Of a DNA stretch of 64,000 nucleotides, positions 55,913 to 64,000 are shown in pieces; positions within the stretch are counted from its first letter, which is position 1, and every line of letters begins with the position of its first letter. Under the pieces are notes generated by a model that saw nothing but the letters and a program-made list of their open reading frames with translations, was not told the origin of the DNA and did not search any database. Made by a program: the position numbers and the translations under genes. This DNA is from Rhodanobacter sp. C03 (GTDB lineage: Bacteria > Pseudomonadota > Gammaproteobacteria > Xanthomonadales > Rhodanobacteraceae): contig NZ_MUNT01000006.1 in NCBI RefSeq assembly GCF_002001175.1, forward strand, positions 248,001 to 312,000, written 5' to 3'.

Positions 55913-56179
55913 CGGCCGCCGAACCGACCGATCAGGGTATTCGCTGTCGTCGAAGACTGGCACGGCAAGGGCGTCGCGCAGGAGCTCATGAAGGCTTGCC
56001 TCGACGAAATCAAGCAACAAGGATCAGATGCATTGTGGCTCGATGTCTGGGAGCGCAACCCAAGGGTCATCTCGTTCTACAAGAAATGGGGGTTCGTGGA
56101 GGCGGGTGATCACACCTTTTCTCTTGGCGGTGATCCTCAGCGAGATATTGTCATGGTTAGAGCTGTTGCCTCTGAGTAG
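55913..56179 (+). pseudogene. Truncated GNAT acetyltransferase
   Basis: The frame is open only from 55913. VFAVVEDWHGKGVAQELMK is acetyl-CoA motif A of GNAT enzymes, followed by LDVWERNPRVISFYKKWGFV (motif B) and a normal end. The N-terminal half (about 70 residues) is missing. An ATG at 55880 begins a short peptide in another frame (MSHDPLDIE) and may be the original start before a deletion. An attC-like structure begins four bases after the stop codon. Confidence 0.75.
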
Positions 56180-56182
56180 GGC

Positions 56183-56239
56183 ACCTAAGGACTCGTTCAA
56201 TGCGGACGGCTTCGCCGCCGCATAACCCCAGTGTTGAAT
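56183..56239 (+). repeat. attC-like recombination site (integron cassette)
   Basis: The 57 bases have the layout of a short attC: ACCTAAG (R''-like, 6 of 7 to RYYYAAC), TCGTTCAATGCGG, central hairpin GCGGaCGGC-TT-CGCCGCCGC-like with an extra base in one arm, CCGCATAACCC, and GTTGAAT (R', fits GTTRRRY). TCGTTCAA and the overall size recall the aadA-type site. It directly follows a GNAT gene, a common cassette cargo. The outer boxes are imperfect. Confidence 0.45.
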
Positions 56240-56246
56240 GGCTGCA

Positions 56247-56268
56247 CGCGCGGGTTTTCACCCGCGCG
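56247..56268. repeat. GC-rich hairpin
   Basis: CGCGCGGGT / ACCCGCGCG, 9 bp with loop TTTC, just after the attC-like site. Could be a transcription stop. Confidence 0.5.
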
Positions 56269-56356
56269 ATCTTATGACGTTGCAACATGGGAGCCGCACT
56301 CATCGCGGCATCACCCAAAAAGACGCTTTGATAGCTTCGCTTGGAATACCTAAATT

Positions 56357-56413
56357 GGGTCGGACTGATCAACGTTGACCGGAATCGGTGTTCAGTTCGA
56401 CCGGAATCTGCAG
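56357..56413. mobile_element. Remnant of an IS21-family-like terminus
   Basis: Three imperfect tandem units are visible: GGGTCGGACTGATCAACG, TTGACCGGAATCGGTGTTCA and GTTCGACCGGAATCTGCAG. Repeated (T/C)TGACCGGAATC-type units are typical of IS21-family ends. No transposase gene remains beside it. Confidence 0.45.
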
Positions 56414-56457
56414 TCGTGTTACCCGTGGCCAGCCGTCCTTTGAATGATGTGGTTGGC

Positions 56458-56543
56458 TGGGGGCATTTATGGGGGCATATCTTCTTAAGTGATTTGCGAG
56501 CGTTGATCCTATGCGCAATTCGAGTCCCCTCTTGGCACCAATG
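56458..56543 (+). repeat. Right-end junction 2: G-run motif plus tRNA-Leu 3'-end copy
   Basis: TGGGGGCATTTATGGGGGCAT (56458) is followed after 40 bases by ATTCGAGTCCCCTCTTGGCACCAATG (split: ATTCGAGTCCCC and TCTTGGCACCAATG). This copies the tRNA-Leu 3' end including CCA and three bases beyond it, with one G fewer than the tRNA. Spacing and about 60% of the intervening bases agree with junction 1 at 19943, so both are ends of related elements. Confidence 0.75.
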
Positions 56544-56576
56544 ATGGATTCCAGCAGGTCTTGCTGGTGTCATGAA

Positions 56577-56613
56577 GAAACAGAGAACCGCCGAATGGCG
56601 GTTTTTCTGTTTC
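56577..56613. terminator. Hairpin terminator after right-end junction 2
   Basis: GAAACAGAGAACCGCC / GGCGGTTTTTCTGTTTC, about 16 bp with loop GAAT and a T5 run in the 3' arm. This resembles the terminator that follows the intact tRNA-Leu in role, but not in sequence. Confidence 0.75.
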
Positions 56614-56637
56614 CAGAAGTGGCTTCAGGATGCTACG

Positions 56638-56666
56638 GGTGCCAAGAGGGGACTCGAACCCCTACG
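56638..56666 (-). repeat. Inverted copy of the tRNA-Leu 3' end
   Basis: On the minus strand it reads CGTAGGGGTTCGAG then TCCCCTCTTGGCACC, 29 bases matching the tRNA from the variable arm to the discriminator region, again with one G missing. Upstream sequence does not form the rest of a tRNA, so it is a fragment. It lies 95 bases from the direct copy and in opposite orientation. Confidence 0.75.
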
Positions 56667-56855
56667 GCGTATTGCAGCAGATCATTGTAATGATCGAGGG
56701 AATCGCGCGCCGTGATTCCCGCACATGGCCTGTAGGCGCAAGCCTACAGATCGACCGTCATCGGCATGGCACATTGCGTTCCCATGATGGAGATACCCGG
56801 CCGCCTCGGCCACACGTATCACGCTAGATTTGCTCACGGGGATGGGGTGCATGCC

Positions 56856-57101
56856 ATGGTGATCATTTCAATCAAGCCTTCTGCAGCCGGTGGCTGGAAG
56901 GTCTGCCGTTCCCACGTCGCGCTGTTCGGTGATCTGCAGCTGGGAGCCGCGATCAAGTTGGCCAGGGAACTGGCACGTGATGAGCACCTGCGCTCAAGTG
57001 AATCCGTTTGTGTAGAGATACCTGGTCCGACTTCGGCGATCGTGTTGGCTCGTTATGCGGGTAACGCTGACGCGGGTGTTGGCAACACGCTGGCGGCTTG
57101 A
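56856..57101 (+). CDS. Small hypothetical protein
   Basis: 81 residues, no signal peptide. VIISIKPSAAGGWKVCRSHV followed by FGDLQLGAAIKLARELARDE looks like a short beta-hairpin plus helix, as in small DUF2188-like proteins of Xanthomonadales, but I cannot name a family with confidence. ATG 56856 follows a G-rich stretch that could serve as ribosome site. The stretch 56667-56855 before it holds only a small hairpin (GTAGGC-GCAA-GCCTAC). Confidence 0.55.
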   Translation: MVIISIKPSAAGGWKVCRSHVALFGDLQLGAAIKLARELARDEHLRSSESVCVEIPGPTSAIVLARYAGNADAGVGNTLAA

Positions 57102-57249
57102 GTATCCACACGGAAAAGTTGCTGGTGTCGCAGTACCATGGGAGTGCAGTCTGGGTCGCTGACCGGATCATGTGGTGCAGGGGGCAGCAGTTTGTCGCAG
57201 AACAGGTTGGCAACCTGATTTCATGCGGCCCAATCAAGGAGGGCGTGAA

Positions 57250-57903
57250 GTGATCAATGTGGTTCTGGTGGACGATCACGAGCTGGTACGCACTGGCTTT
57301 CGAATGATCCTGCAGCAGCAGGCCGATATTTGCGTTACCGGCGAGGCCGGGAGTGCCGAAGAAGGCCTGCGGCTGATACGCACGCTCGCGCCGGATATTG
57401 CCATGGTCGATGTGCACATGCCCGGCATGAGTGGTATCGAGCTCACCGAACGCGTATGCCGCTCGAAGATGTCCACTCACATTGTCATCGTGACGGTGGT
57501 GGACGATGCGCGCTTTCCCAAGCGGCTGCTTGACGCCGGTGCGCTCGGTTATCTGACCAAGGGGTGCAGTGCCGAGGAGCTGGTGTCTGCCGTACGTCAG
57601 GTGGCCAACGGTCGTCGCTACCTCGCGCCGGCGGTAGCGCAGCAACTGGCGCTAGCCACCCTGGATGGCAGCACCTCACCGTTTGATGTGCTGTCCAGCC
57701 GTGAACTCGAGGTGGCGATGATGCTGGTGCGCGGCAAGCCGTTGACGATCATCGGCGAACAGCTCAACCTGAGTCCGAAGACGGTATCGACCTACAAGCA
57801 GCGCCTGATGGAAAAGCTGCATGTGGATCATGTGCTGAGTCTGGCGCATCTGATGACGGTGCATGGCCTGATCGATACCCCGAATCATCAGGTCGGTAGC
57901 TGA
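57250..57903 (+). CDS. GacA/UvrY-like LuxR-type response regulator
   Basis: 217 residues. The receiver domain begins VINVVLVDDHELVRTGFRMI (acidic pocket), with the phosphoacceptor Asp in DIAMVDVHMPGMSG and the Lys in GYLTKGCSAEEL. The C-terminal LuxR HTH is LSSRELEVAMMLVRGKPLTI followed by IGEQLNLSPKTVSTYKQRLM, a sequence close to UvrY. GTG at 57250 with AAGGAGGG upstream gives the usual start. No sensor kinase lies nearby; in relatives the partner BarA/GacS is encoded elsewhere. Confidence 0.9.
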   Translation: MINVVLVDDHELVRTGFRMILQQQADICVTGEAGSAEEGLRLIRTLAPDIAMVDVHMPGMSGIELTERVCRSKMSTHIVIVTVVDDARFPKRLLDAGALGYLTKGCSAEELVSAVRQVANGRRYLAPAVAQQLALATLDGSTSPFDVLSSRELEVAMMLVRGKPLTIIGEQLNLSPKTVSTYKQRLMEKLHVDHVLSLAHLMTVHGLIDTPNHQVGS

Positions 57904-57946
57904 TGCCACGCGTACCCGCATAACGGTTGCCCGTGGCATCCATAGG

Positions 57947-57990
57947 CAGTAACAAAAAAACCGGACATGAGTCCGGTTTTTTTGTTACTG
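57947..57990. terminator. Bidirectional terminator between the regulator and rne
   Basis: A perfect 20-bp stem, CAGTAACAAAAAAACCGGAC / its complement, with loop ATGA. A7 and T7 runs serve both the convergent regulator and rne transcripts. Confidence 0.92.
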
Positions 57991-58008
57991 GAGCAGGTCG
58001 CTGGCGAT

Positions 58009-61000
58009 TCAGCCGTGCGAGTCGCTCTCGTGTTTCTCATCCGCCGGGGCAGTCACTGGCTTCATCGCTGCGTCGTGTGGTGCAGTCGGAGGGATGGATT
58101 GAGCCAGCAGATCGCCCTGCTTGGGCAGCGGCGTGACTGCTGTCGTCGGCATGACTACAACTACAGCAGCAGGAGTGCTGGTGGGCTGGCTGATCGTGCC
58201 GGCCGACGGTGCTGTAGCGGTCGGAGCTGCCGGTTGGACCTGCGGCACCGGGGTGACAACAGGAGCCGGCGGGTCGATTGCTGCCACCGGTTGCGGGGCA
58301 GGTACGGCGTCAGCCAAGGGAGTAGCAACCGGACTCTCGCTGGACTTGTTGATGGCGCTGTCGGTATGGACCACGGGAGCCGCTGCGATCGGCTGCGGCG
58401 GGCGGTTGACCGGCTGTGCGGACGAGGGTGCAGGCTGCGCTGTCACCTTGACCGCATCGCTGGCATCGGTGGTGCTGGCCGCCGGTTTCGCCTGAGCGGG
58501 AATGGGTGGCAGGGTGGGCAGGTTGAAGGCCGCACCAGTCGCAGCTGCCGGCGTGACAGCCGACTTCGGCGGCTGGTTGTCCACAGCTTCGGTCGTGGAG
58601 GCGGCTTTTTCTGTCGACGGCGTGGGTGTCGCTGCTACCAACGCGGGGGTGGCCGGTTTGTCTGCTTCAGCAGTTGCCTGCACCGCCGGGACCGGCTCGG
58701 TGTTGTTTGCACTGCCCGAGCTCGCCGCAGAGGCCAAGGAACTGACGGCCACTGTCGTAGCCGCAGGCGGCGGCTCACTACGGCCGACTGCGGGGGCGCT
58801 GGCGTCTTCATCCCGATCCTCGTCGTCGAGCGCCTGCACGGCATCGAGATTTGTACCGTTCGGCGCCGCGTCGTCGTGGCGACGACGGCGACGGCCGCCG
58901 CGACGGCCGCGACGACGGCGCGACTGGCTGCCATCAGTGTCGAGGGTGTCGTCAGCGGAATCCGGTGCCGTCGATTCGGCCAGGGGCGCGACCAGCAGCT
59001 CGGCTTCCTTGGCCGCGTCGTTCGGCGACGTGGCAGCCGGGCGCTCGTTTGCGACGGGGCGCGACGGACGCTCGGCCTTCGCCGGCTGTTGCGGGTTGGG
59101 CTTGCGCTCGGCTCGTGCCTGATTGTTCCCATTCACGACAGGCTTGGGTTGACGTTCCGTCTTGACGCTCGGTGTTTGCGCCTGCTGCTGCGGCTGGCGC
59201 GGCAGCTCGTTGTTGCGCTGGCGTGGGTTCCTGGATTGCTGCGATGCGCCCGATTTTGGCGCGTTCTGCTGCGTCGATTCGCGCCGCGGCTGTCGCTGCG
59301 CGGAGGTGTTCTGGGTGTTGTTGCGTCCCGTGCGGTCGTCGCGGCGGTCGCGAGTACCGTCATTGCCGTCGGGACGCCCGGCAGCGGGTGTCGGCGCGGC
59401 TGCTTCGGCGCTGCGGAACCAGCCAATCAGTCGCGAGATGACGCCACCGGAGGGCGCCGAGCGTGACGGGGCCAAGGTAGCCGCAGGCTGGCGGCGCGGA
59501 ACCGGCTGTGCGGCGGCAACGGGAGCGGCGACTTCTTCGCGCAACGGCGCCGGGCTGGACGGCACGATGCCGCTGACCGCCGGCTGTTCGCTGCTGCCCA
59601 AGGCCTGGCCCATCTTGGGCAGCTCGGTCGTTTCCACCGTGGTCAAGCGCTCGTAGCTGGGTTTGCTGTGCTCGCCCATGTCGGCTTCGCGGATACGCTG
59701 GATTTCAATGTGCGGCGTTTCCAGCTTTTCGTCAGCCACGATCATCACGTGCACCTTGTTGCGCAGTTCGATCTCGACCACGCTGGCACGCTTTTCATTG
59801 AGCAGGAAGTTGGCCACGCTGGTAGGTGCCTGCACCAGCACCTGGCCAGTGTTGTCCTTCATCGCGTGCTCTTCGATCAGGCGCAGGGTCGACAGCGACA
59901 GCGATTCCACGCCGCGGATGTGGCCGTGGCCCTCGCAGCGCGGGCACACGATCTGGGTCGCTTCGCCGAGGCTCGGACGCAGGCGCTGACGCGACATCTC
60001 GAGCAGGCCGAAGCGCGAGATGCGGCCGATCTGCACGCGGGCACGATCGAGCTTCAACGCTTCCTTCAGGCGATCTTCCACTTCGCGCTGGTGCTTCGGG
60101 CTGTCCATGTCGATGAAATCGATCACGATCAGGCCACCGGCATCGCGAATGCGCGCCTGCCGGGCGATTTCCACCGCGGCCTCGCAATTGGTGTTGAACG
60201 CGGTCTCCTCGATGTCGCTGCCCTTGGTGGCCTTGGAGGAGTTGATGTCGATCGCGGTCAGCGCTTCGGTCTGGTCGATCACGATCGAGCCGCCCGAAGG
60301 CAAGCGTACCTGGCGGTCGAACGCGCTCTCGATCTGCGTCTCGATCTGGTAGCGCGTGAACAGCGGGGTGTCGTCCTTGTACAGCTTGAGCTTGCGCAGC
60401 GCGTTCGGCATTACCTGCTGCATGAACTCGCGGGCGTCGTTGTACAGCGATTCCTCATCGATCAGGATCTCGCCGATGTCGCTGCGCAGGTAGTCGCGCA
60501 GGGCGCGGATGAACAGCTTCGATTCCTGGTAGATCAGGAACGGCGCTTTCTGCGAGGTAGCGGCGCCGGAGATCGATTTCCACAATTGCAGCAGATAATC
60601 GAGGTCCCACTGCAGCTCTTCAGCGTCGCGGCCGAGGCCGGCGGTGCGCACGATCAGGCCGACATCGTCGGGTACGGTGACGTGTTCCAGCGCTTCTTTC
60701 AGTGCCTGCCGGTCCTCACCCTCGATCCGGCGCGAGACACCGCCGGCCTTCGGGTTGTTTGGCATCAGCACCATGTAACGGCCAGCGAGGCTGATGAAGG
60801 TGGTCAAGGCGGCGCCCTTGTTGCCGCGCTCTTCCTTCTCGACCTGGACGACGACTTCCTGGCCTTCCTTGAGCAGTTCGCGGATACCGGCCTTGTGGTG
60901 ATCCACACCCGGCAGGAAATACTCGCGGGAGATCTCCTTCAGCGGCAGGAAGCCGTGGCGTTCGGCCCCGTACTCGACGAAGCAGGCTTCAAGTGAAGCC

Positions 61001-61149
61001 TCAACACGTGTGATACGACCCTTGTAAATATTGGACTTTTTCTGTTCCCGGGAAGGGATTTCGATGTCCAGGTCGTACAGGTTCTGGCCATCGACAATGG
61101 CCACGCGCAACTCTTCACGCTGAGTCGCGTTGATCAACATACGCTTCAT
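58009..61149 (-). CDS. rne: Ribonuclease E
   Basis: 1046 residues. [20 protein letters not shown] is the universal RNase E/G start; the S1 domain ([20 protein letters not shown]), the 5'-sensor region, the DNase I-like site with Asp in [15 protein letters not shown] and [10 protein letters not shown], and the Zn-link CPRCEGHG follow. From about residue 540 the protein becomes a disordered tail: basic Arg/Gln/Asn-rich segments ([17 protein letters not shown]), then long Ala/Pro/Thr-rich stretches, where RNA and degradosome partners bind. It initiates mRNA decay and processes rRNA and tRNA. GAGG precedes the ATG. Confidence 0.97.
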   Translation of the reverse strand: MKRMLINATQREELRVAIVDGQNLYDLDIEIPSREQKKSNIYKGRITRVEASLEACFVEYGAERHGFLPLKEISREYFLPGVDHHKAGIRELLKEGQEVVVQVEKEERGNKGAALTTFISLAGRYMVLMPNNPKAGGVSRRIEGEDRQALKEALEHVTVPDDVGLIVRTAGLGRDAEELQWDLDYLLQLWKSISGAATSQKAPFLIYQESKLFIRALRDYLRSDIGEILIDEESLYNDAREFMQQVMPNALRKLKLYKDDTPLFTRYQIETQIESAFDRQVRLPSGGSIVIDQTEALTAIDINSSKATKGSDIEETAFNTNCEAAVEIARQARIRDAGGLIVIDFIDMDSPKHQREVEDRLKEALKLDRARVQIGRISRFGLLEMSRQRLRPSLGEATQIVCPRCEGHGHIRGVESLSLSTLRLIEEHAMKDNTGQVLVQAPTSVANFLLNEKRASVVEIELRNKVHVMIVADEKLETPHIEIQRIREADMGEHSKPSYERLTTVETTELPKMGQALGSSEQPAVSGIVPSSPAPLREEVAAPVAAAQPVPRRQPAATLAPSRSAPSGGVISRLIGWFRSAEAAAPTPAAGRPDGNDGTRDRRDDRTGRNNTQNTSAQRQPRRESTQQNAPKSGASQQSRNPRQRNNELPRQPQQQAQTPSVKTERQPKPVVNGNNQARAERKPNPQQPAKAERPSRPVANERPAATSPNDAAKEAELLVAPLAESTAPDSADDTLDTDGSQSRRRRGRRGGRRRRRHDDAAPNGTNLDAVQALDDEDRDEDASAPAVGRSEPPPAATTVAVSSLASAASSGSANNTEPVPAVQATAEADKPATPALVAATPTPSTEKAASTTEAVDNQPPKSAVTPAAATGAAFNLPTLPPIPAQAKPAASTTDASDAVKVTAQPAPSSAQPVNRPPQPIAAAPVVHTDSAINKSSESPVATPLADAVPAPQPVAAIDPPAPVVTPVPQVQPAAPTATAPSAGTISQPTSTPAAVVVVMPTTAVTPLPKQGDLLAQSIPPTAPHDAAMKPVTAPADEKHESDSHG

Positions 61150-61482
61150 GCTAGTAATCCTCGGCTTGTCGCGCGTCGCGTGCCACGGTGGCGCCACAAT
61201 GGCGGCCTGCCGGGGATCGCGCCGCTGCGGTAAAAGCGGCAAAAAAACGGCACCGTTACCGGTGTCTGGATGATTCGATCAGCTGCGTCTGCCGCCCCGA
61301 TACCTCAATGGCATCGGACAAACGGCAGCCCGAACCGTTACGATGAAAGGGAGCCGCGACCGGCCGCCAAGGCAACCGGCGCAATCCTCGCCGACGTTAC
61401 GGGCGGGCACTCGACCCGATCCAGACATCGATGGGCAGAATGTAGCGCCCACCGAGTATCCTATTTCAGCAGGTTTTTTTCA
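61150..61482. promoter_or_regulatory. Divergent rne / rluC control region
   Basis: 333 bases without a supported gene. It must hold both promoters and the rne 5' leader. In E. coli that leader is a structured autoregulatory element; several short GC hairpins could form here, but I see no sequence match to it. Confidence 0.5.
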
Positions 61483-62481
61483 ATGCAGACGGTAACTTCC
61501 CCCGACGCACCTCACGGTGTACGTCAAGTCGAGATCGGTCCCGAGCGGGACGGCCAGCGCATCGACAATGCGCTGGTAACCATGCTCAAAGGGGTGCCGA
61601 AGAGCATGATTTACCGGTTGTTGCGCACCGGCCAGGTGCGCGTCAACGGTAAGCGGGCGAAGCCGGATACCCGTCTCACGGCTGGTGATATGCTGCGTAT
61701 TCCGCCGGTACGGGTGGCTGAACGGCCCGAGGGCAACGCGCCGGCCACCGGTTTGGTGGCTTCAGTGGCCGACGCCATCATTTTCGAAGACAAGCACTTC
61801 CTGGTCATCGACAAGCCCTCCGGCGTGGCCAGTCACGGCGGCAGCGGGGTCAGTCATGGCGCGATCGAGCTGCTGCGCGCGGCCCGGCCGCAGGAACACC
61901 TGGAACTGGTACATCGACTCGATCGCGACACCAGCGGCGTGCTGGTGTTTGCCAAGACGCGGGCCGGACTGACTGGTCTGCAGGCGGCAATCCGTGCCGG
62001 CGAAGTCACCAAACAGTATCTGTGCCTGATGCTCGGCCACCCGGCCAAGGCCAAGTTCGACGTCAATGCGCCACTGCTGAAATCCGTGTTGCAAGGCGGT
62101 GAGCGCATGGTGCGGGTGGCGGACAACGGCAAGCCGTCACTGACGTTTTTCCGCGAGATGGAGCAGTATCCCGGCGCCCGCCTGATGCAGGCCACCTTGG
62201 GCACAGGACGAACCCACCAGATCCGGGTGCATGCCGCGCACATCGGCCATCCATTGGCTGGTGATCCGAAGTACGGCGACAAGGAGATGAACAAGCGTTT
62301 CCGCGAGATGGGCCTGAACCGGATGTTCCTGCACGCCGCGCACATGAGCTTCGAGCTGGAGGGGCGCTCCTACAGCTTCTCCACGCCGCTGCCGGACGAT
62401 CTGAAAGACTTTCTCGATGTGCTCTCAGTCAAGGGCAAGCGGCTGGTCTACACACGGGACAAGTCGCGCACGGATTTCTGA
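61483..62481 (+). CDS. rluC: 23S rRNA pseudouridine synthase RluC
   Basis: 332 residues. An N-terminal S4 RNA-binding domain (MLKGVPKSMIYRLLRTGQVR followed by VNGKRAKPDTRL) precedes the RsuA/RluC catalytic domain with LVHRLDRDTSGVLVFAKT, whose Asp is catalytic, and LGTGRTHQIRVHAAHIGHPL. It modifies 23S rRNA positions 955/2504/2580 in E. coli. Divergent rne-rluC is a conserved gammaproteobacterial arrangement. The frame is open upstream to 61270, but RluC begins close before the S4 domain. Confidence 0.95.
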   Translation: MQTVTSPDAPHGVRQVEIGPERDGQRIDNALVTMLKGVPKSMIYRLLRTGQVRVNGKRAKPDTRLTAGDMLRIPPVRVAERPEGNAPATGLVASVADAIIFEDKHFLVIDKPSGVASHGGSGVSHGAIELLRAARPQEHLELVHRLDRDTSGVLVFAKTRAGLTGLQAAIRAGEVTKQYLCLMLGHPAKAKFDVNAPLLKSVLQGGERMVRVADNGKPSLTFFREMEQYPGARLMQATLGTGRTHQIRVHAAHIGHPLAGDPKYGDKEMNKRFREMGLNRMFLHAAHMSFELEGRSYSFSTPLPDDLKDFLDVLSVKGKRLVYTRDKSRTDF

Positions 62482-62823
62482 TCAGCGCGCCAGCAGCGCT
62501 TCGACGCGGGCGGCACAGATGAAATCGTTCAGCGACAGGCCACCGACGTCATGAGTCGACCACAGTAGCTGGCAATGGCCGTAGCCGGCTTCGATATCCG
62601 GGTGATGATCCTCATGGTTGGCCATGAAGCCGACCGCGTTGATGAAGCCCAGCGTGTGATGGAAGTCGGTGAATCTGAAGTCCTTGACGATGGCGTGGCC
62701 GTCGGCATGCATTTGCCAGCCCGGTACCAGCTGCAGCAAGCCATTGATCTGCGTAGCGTCAAGCGCATGCTCCTTGCCCTTGCGCGGCTGACAGTGCTGA
62801 GTGGCCAGGTCATTGGCGTTCAT
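62482..62823 (-). CDS. phhB: 4a-hydroxytetrahydrobiopterin dehydratase
   Basis: 113 residues, the normal PCD/DCoH length. FHHTLGFINAVGFMANHEDH followed by HPDIEAGYGHCQLLWSTHD contains the conserved histidines of the active site. It regenerates dihydropterin after phenylalanine hydroxylase; no phhA is in the window. GGAGATCCGC stands directly before the ATG at 62823, which fixes the start. Confidence 0.93.
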   Translation of the reverse strand: MNANDLATQHCQPRKGKEHALDATQINGLLQLVPGWQMHADGHAIVKDFRFTDFHHTLGFINAVGFMANHEDHHPDIEAGYGHCQLLWSTHDVGGLSLNDFICAARVEALLAR

Positions 62824-62974
62824 GCGGATCTCCATGGGGCTGAAAGTCGGGATGCGAAGCGTCGAAGTTGCGCGCGCAAAAGTCAAAGCGCGCAATGAAA
62901 TTGAAACAGGACTAAAATGGTGCTGTTTCGCTGGCGAGGTCTGCCAGCACCCGTTTGGCGACCCCGGAGCAGGC

Positions 62975-63583
62975 ATGATCGATATTTCCGAACGCGCGCA
63001 GCAGCATTTTCTGCGGCTTCTTTCACAGCAGGGTAGCGACGACCTGAGCATCCGTCTGCGGGTGACTTCCCCCGGCACAGCGGCGGCCAATTGCGAACTG
63101 GAGTTCTGCGAGCCGGCCGATCTTGCCGGTGGCGAGTGGACGATCGAATGCGCAGGCTTCCTGTTCCACATCGATGGCGACAGCGCTAGCTGGCTGGACC
63201 ATGCCACGATCGATTACGAACCCAATGCCACCGGCGGTCAGCTCAATATCCGCGCGCCCAGGATCAAGGGCGATGTGCCGGGTGTGGAAGCTGGCCTGAT
63301 CGAGCGCGTGCGCTATGTGCTGGAATCGGAAATCAATCCGCGGCTCGCCTCGCATGGCGGCAAGGTCACGTTGCTGGAGATCGATGCCAGCGGAGCGGTG
63401 TTGCTGCAGTTCGGCGGTGGCTGCCACGGTTGCGGGATGGTCGACGTGACGCTGAAGCAGGGCGTGGAAAAGACCCTGCGCGAGCGCGTGCCGGAAATCA
63501 CTGCGGTGCGCGATGCGACCGATCATGCCTCGGGCGAGAAACCTTATTACAACAAGGCCGAGGGCAAGTCTGCGATCGCCTGA
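62975..63583 (+). CDS. nfuA: Fe-S biogenesis protein NfuA
   Basis: 202 residues. A degenerate A-type (IscA-like) N-terminal domain (MIDISERAQQHFLRLLSQQG; SPGTAAANCELEFCEP) is followed by the Nfu domain with LQFGGGCHGCGMVDVTLKQG, whose CxxC pair binds a 4Fe-4S cluster between monomers. It delivers clusters to apo-proteins, especially under stress. A GGAGC ribosome site precedes ATG 62975. A strong terminator follows. Confidence 0.96.
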   Translation: MIDISERAQQHFLRLLSQQGSDDLSIRLRVTSPGTAAANCELEFCEPADLAGGEWTIECAGFLFHIDGDSASWLDHATIDYEPNATGGQLNIRAPRIKGDVPGVEAGLIERVRYVLESEINPRLASHGGKVTLLEIDASGAVLLQFGGGCHGCGMVDVTLKQGVEKTLRERVPEITAVRDATDHASGEKPYYNKAEGKSAIA

Positions 63584-63607
63584 GCCGACGGCTCGATCAT
63601 CACCCTA

Positions 63608-63641
63608 AAACCAAAGGCCCGCGAGAGCGGGCCTTTGGTTT
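63608..63641. terminator. Bidirectional terminator between nfuA and the cytochrome gene
   Basis: A perfect 15-bp stem AAACCAAAGGCCCGC / GCGGGCCTTTGGTTT with loop GAGA between convergent genes. Confidence 0.88.
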
Positions 63642-63661
63642 GGTGCAGCGAGGCGGCAGAC

Positions 63662-64000
63662 TTACTTGTCGCCGCCGATATGACCCTGCAGAGTATCGAG
63701 CTTGGTCGGCAAGCTGGAGAAGTATGCGGCGACGTCTTCGATGTCCTGGTCGGACAGGGTGGCTACCATACCCTTCATGATCGGGTTGTTGCGCTGGCCG
63801 TCCTTGTACTCATGCAGCACGTGTTGCAGGTAGGTGTTGTACTGGCCGGCCAGACGTGGGTACTGCGGATCGACCGCATTGCCATCGACACCGTGGCAGG
63901 CGAAGCAGGTGGCAGCCTTCTGCTTGCCATTCTCGGCGTTGCCATTGGCCAGCAACTGGGTGGAAGCGAACGCCAGCATGGCGCCGAATGAAAGCAGGGT
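63662..64000 (-). CDS. Class I cytochrome c, 5' end outside window
   Basis: About 113 residues are visible; the frame is open to the right edge. The end of a signal peptide (LLSFGAMLAFASTQLLANG) is followed by the haem-binding CFACHG (CxxCH), PRLAGQYNTYLQHVLHEYKD, the methionine ligand in NNPIMKGMVATLSDQDIED and VAAYFSSLP. This small periplasmic type resembles cytochrome c4/c553 halves that carry electrons to oxidases. Whether a second haem domain lies upstream cannot be seen. Confidence 0.92.
   Translation of the reverse strand, partial: TLLSFGAMLAFASTQLLANGNAENGKQKAATCFACHGVDGNAVDPQYPRLAGQYNTYLQHVLHEYKDGQRNNPIMKGMVATLSDQDIEDVAAYFSSLPTKLDTLQGHIGGDK

Noticed and set aside
56638..56720. A second tRNA on the minus strand
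   Set aside because: Only the T arm and acceptor 3' side are present. The sequence upstream on that strand forms no anticodon arm, D arm or matching 5' acceptor strand.
56630..56827. Small frame starting LRVPRGDSNPYG
   Set aside because: The sequence is the antisense of the tRNA-Leu 3' end, a well-known source of false small proteins. No other support.
61270..61482. Extended RluC N-terminus
   Set aside because: RluC proteins begin shortly before the S4 domain; the upstream codons lie in the divergent rne promoter region.
12913..64000. CRISPR array
   Set aside because: No regularly spaced repeats of 24-40 bases and no cas gene. The repeats seen are tRNA-end copies and hairpins.

Overview
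The window (about 60% G+C) looks like the chromosome of a gammaproteobacterium of the Xanthomonadales, probably of the Rhodanobacter/Dyella/Xanthomonas group. I infer this from the folP-glmM-(tpiA)-secG-tRNA-Leu(GAG) order, the TonB-receptor/glycosidase locus built like those of Xanthomonas, the non-phosphorylated L-fucose pathway and the glucokinase-type sugar kinases. It is a sequence-based guess, not a database result.

Layout. (1) 1-12.9 kb is core genome: the 3' part of an S9 peptidase, a gloA2-like VOC protein, aquaporin Z, an MHS-type permease, a DUF2461 protein, exonuclease I, oligoribonuclease, folP, glmM, a 2-oxoglutarate oxygenase, an SDR, tpiA, secG and tRNA-Leu(GAG). (2) 13.0-20.0 kb is a decayed insertion abutting the tRNA: the first eleven codons of a phage-type integrase fused to the 3' part of a dnaE2 gene with a nonsense codon, an NmrA/LysR divergent pair, a TetR/Bcr-type efflux pair with visible operators, and truncated DMT-transporter and HNH genes. 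It ends in a copy of the tRNA 3' end. (3) 20.0-56.5 kb is a glycan-utilisation locus, ending in a second direct copy of the tRNA 3' end and followed by an inverted copy. (4) 56.8-64 kb is core genome again: a small protein, a GacA/UvrY-like regulator, rne, rluC, a pterin dehydratase, nfuA and a partial cytochrome c.

The 36-kb locus reads as a nearly complete machine for taking apart N-glycans, with a composition best fitting plant-type complex glycans. It encodes a TonB-dependent receptor, GH20 beta-hexosaminidase, GH35 beta-galactosidase, two GH29 alpha-L-fucosidases, GH92 and GH125 alpha-mannosidases, a GH2 beta-mannosidase, a GH3 enzyme with a PA14 insert (candidate beta-xylosidase), a GH18 enzyme and a BNR/sialidase-like protein of unknown target. 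Released fucose is handled by a FucP-like permease, a mutarotase and a six-gene operon giving L-fucose -> fuconolactone -> fuconate -> 2-keto-3-deoxyfuconate -> 2,4-diketo compound -> pyruvate + L-lactate -> pyruvate. Two kinases of the glucokinase family may phosphorylate GlcNAc or another released hexose. A LacI and an IclR regulator lie inside the locus.

The most interesting extra signals are three direct tRNA-Leu 3'-end copies, two of them in right-end junctions with the same spacing; an inverted fourth copy; an attC-like structure directly after a truncated GNAT gene; an IS21-like terminal remnant; and motifs shared by the catabolic promoters.
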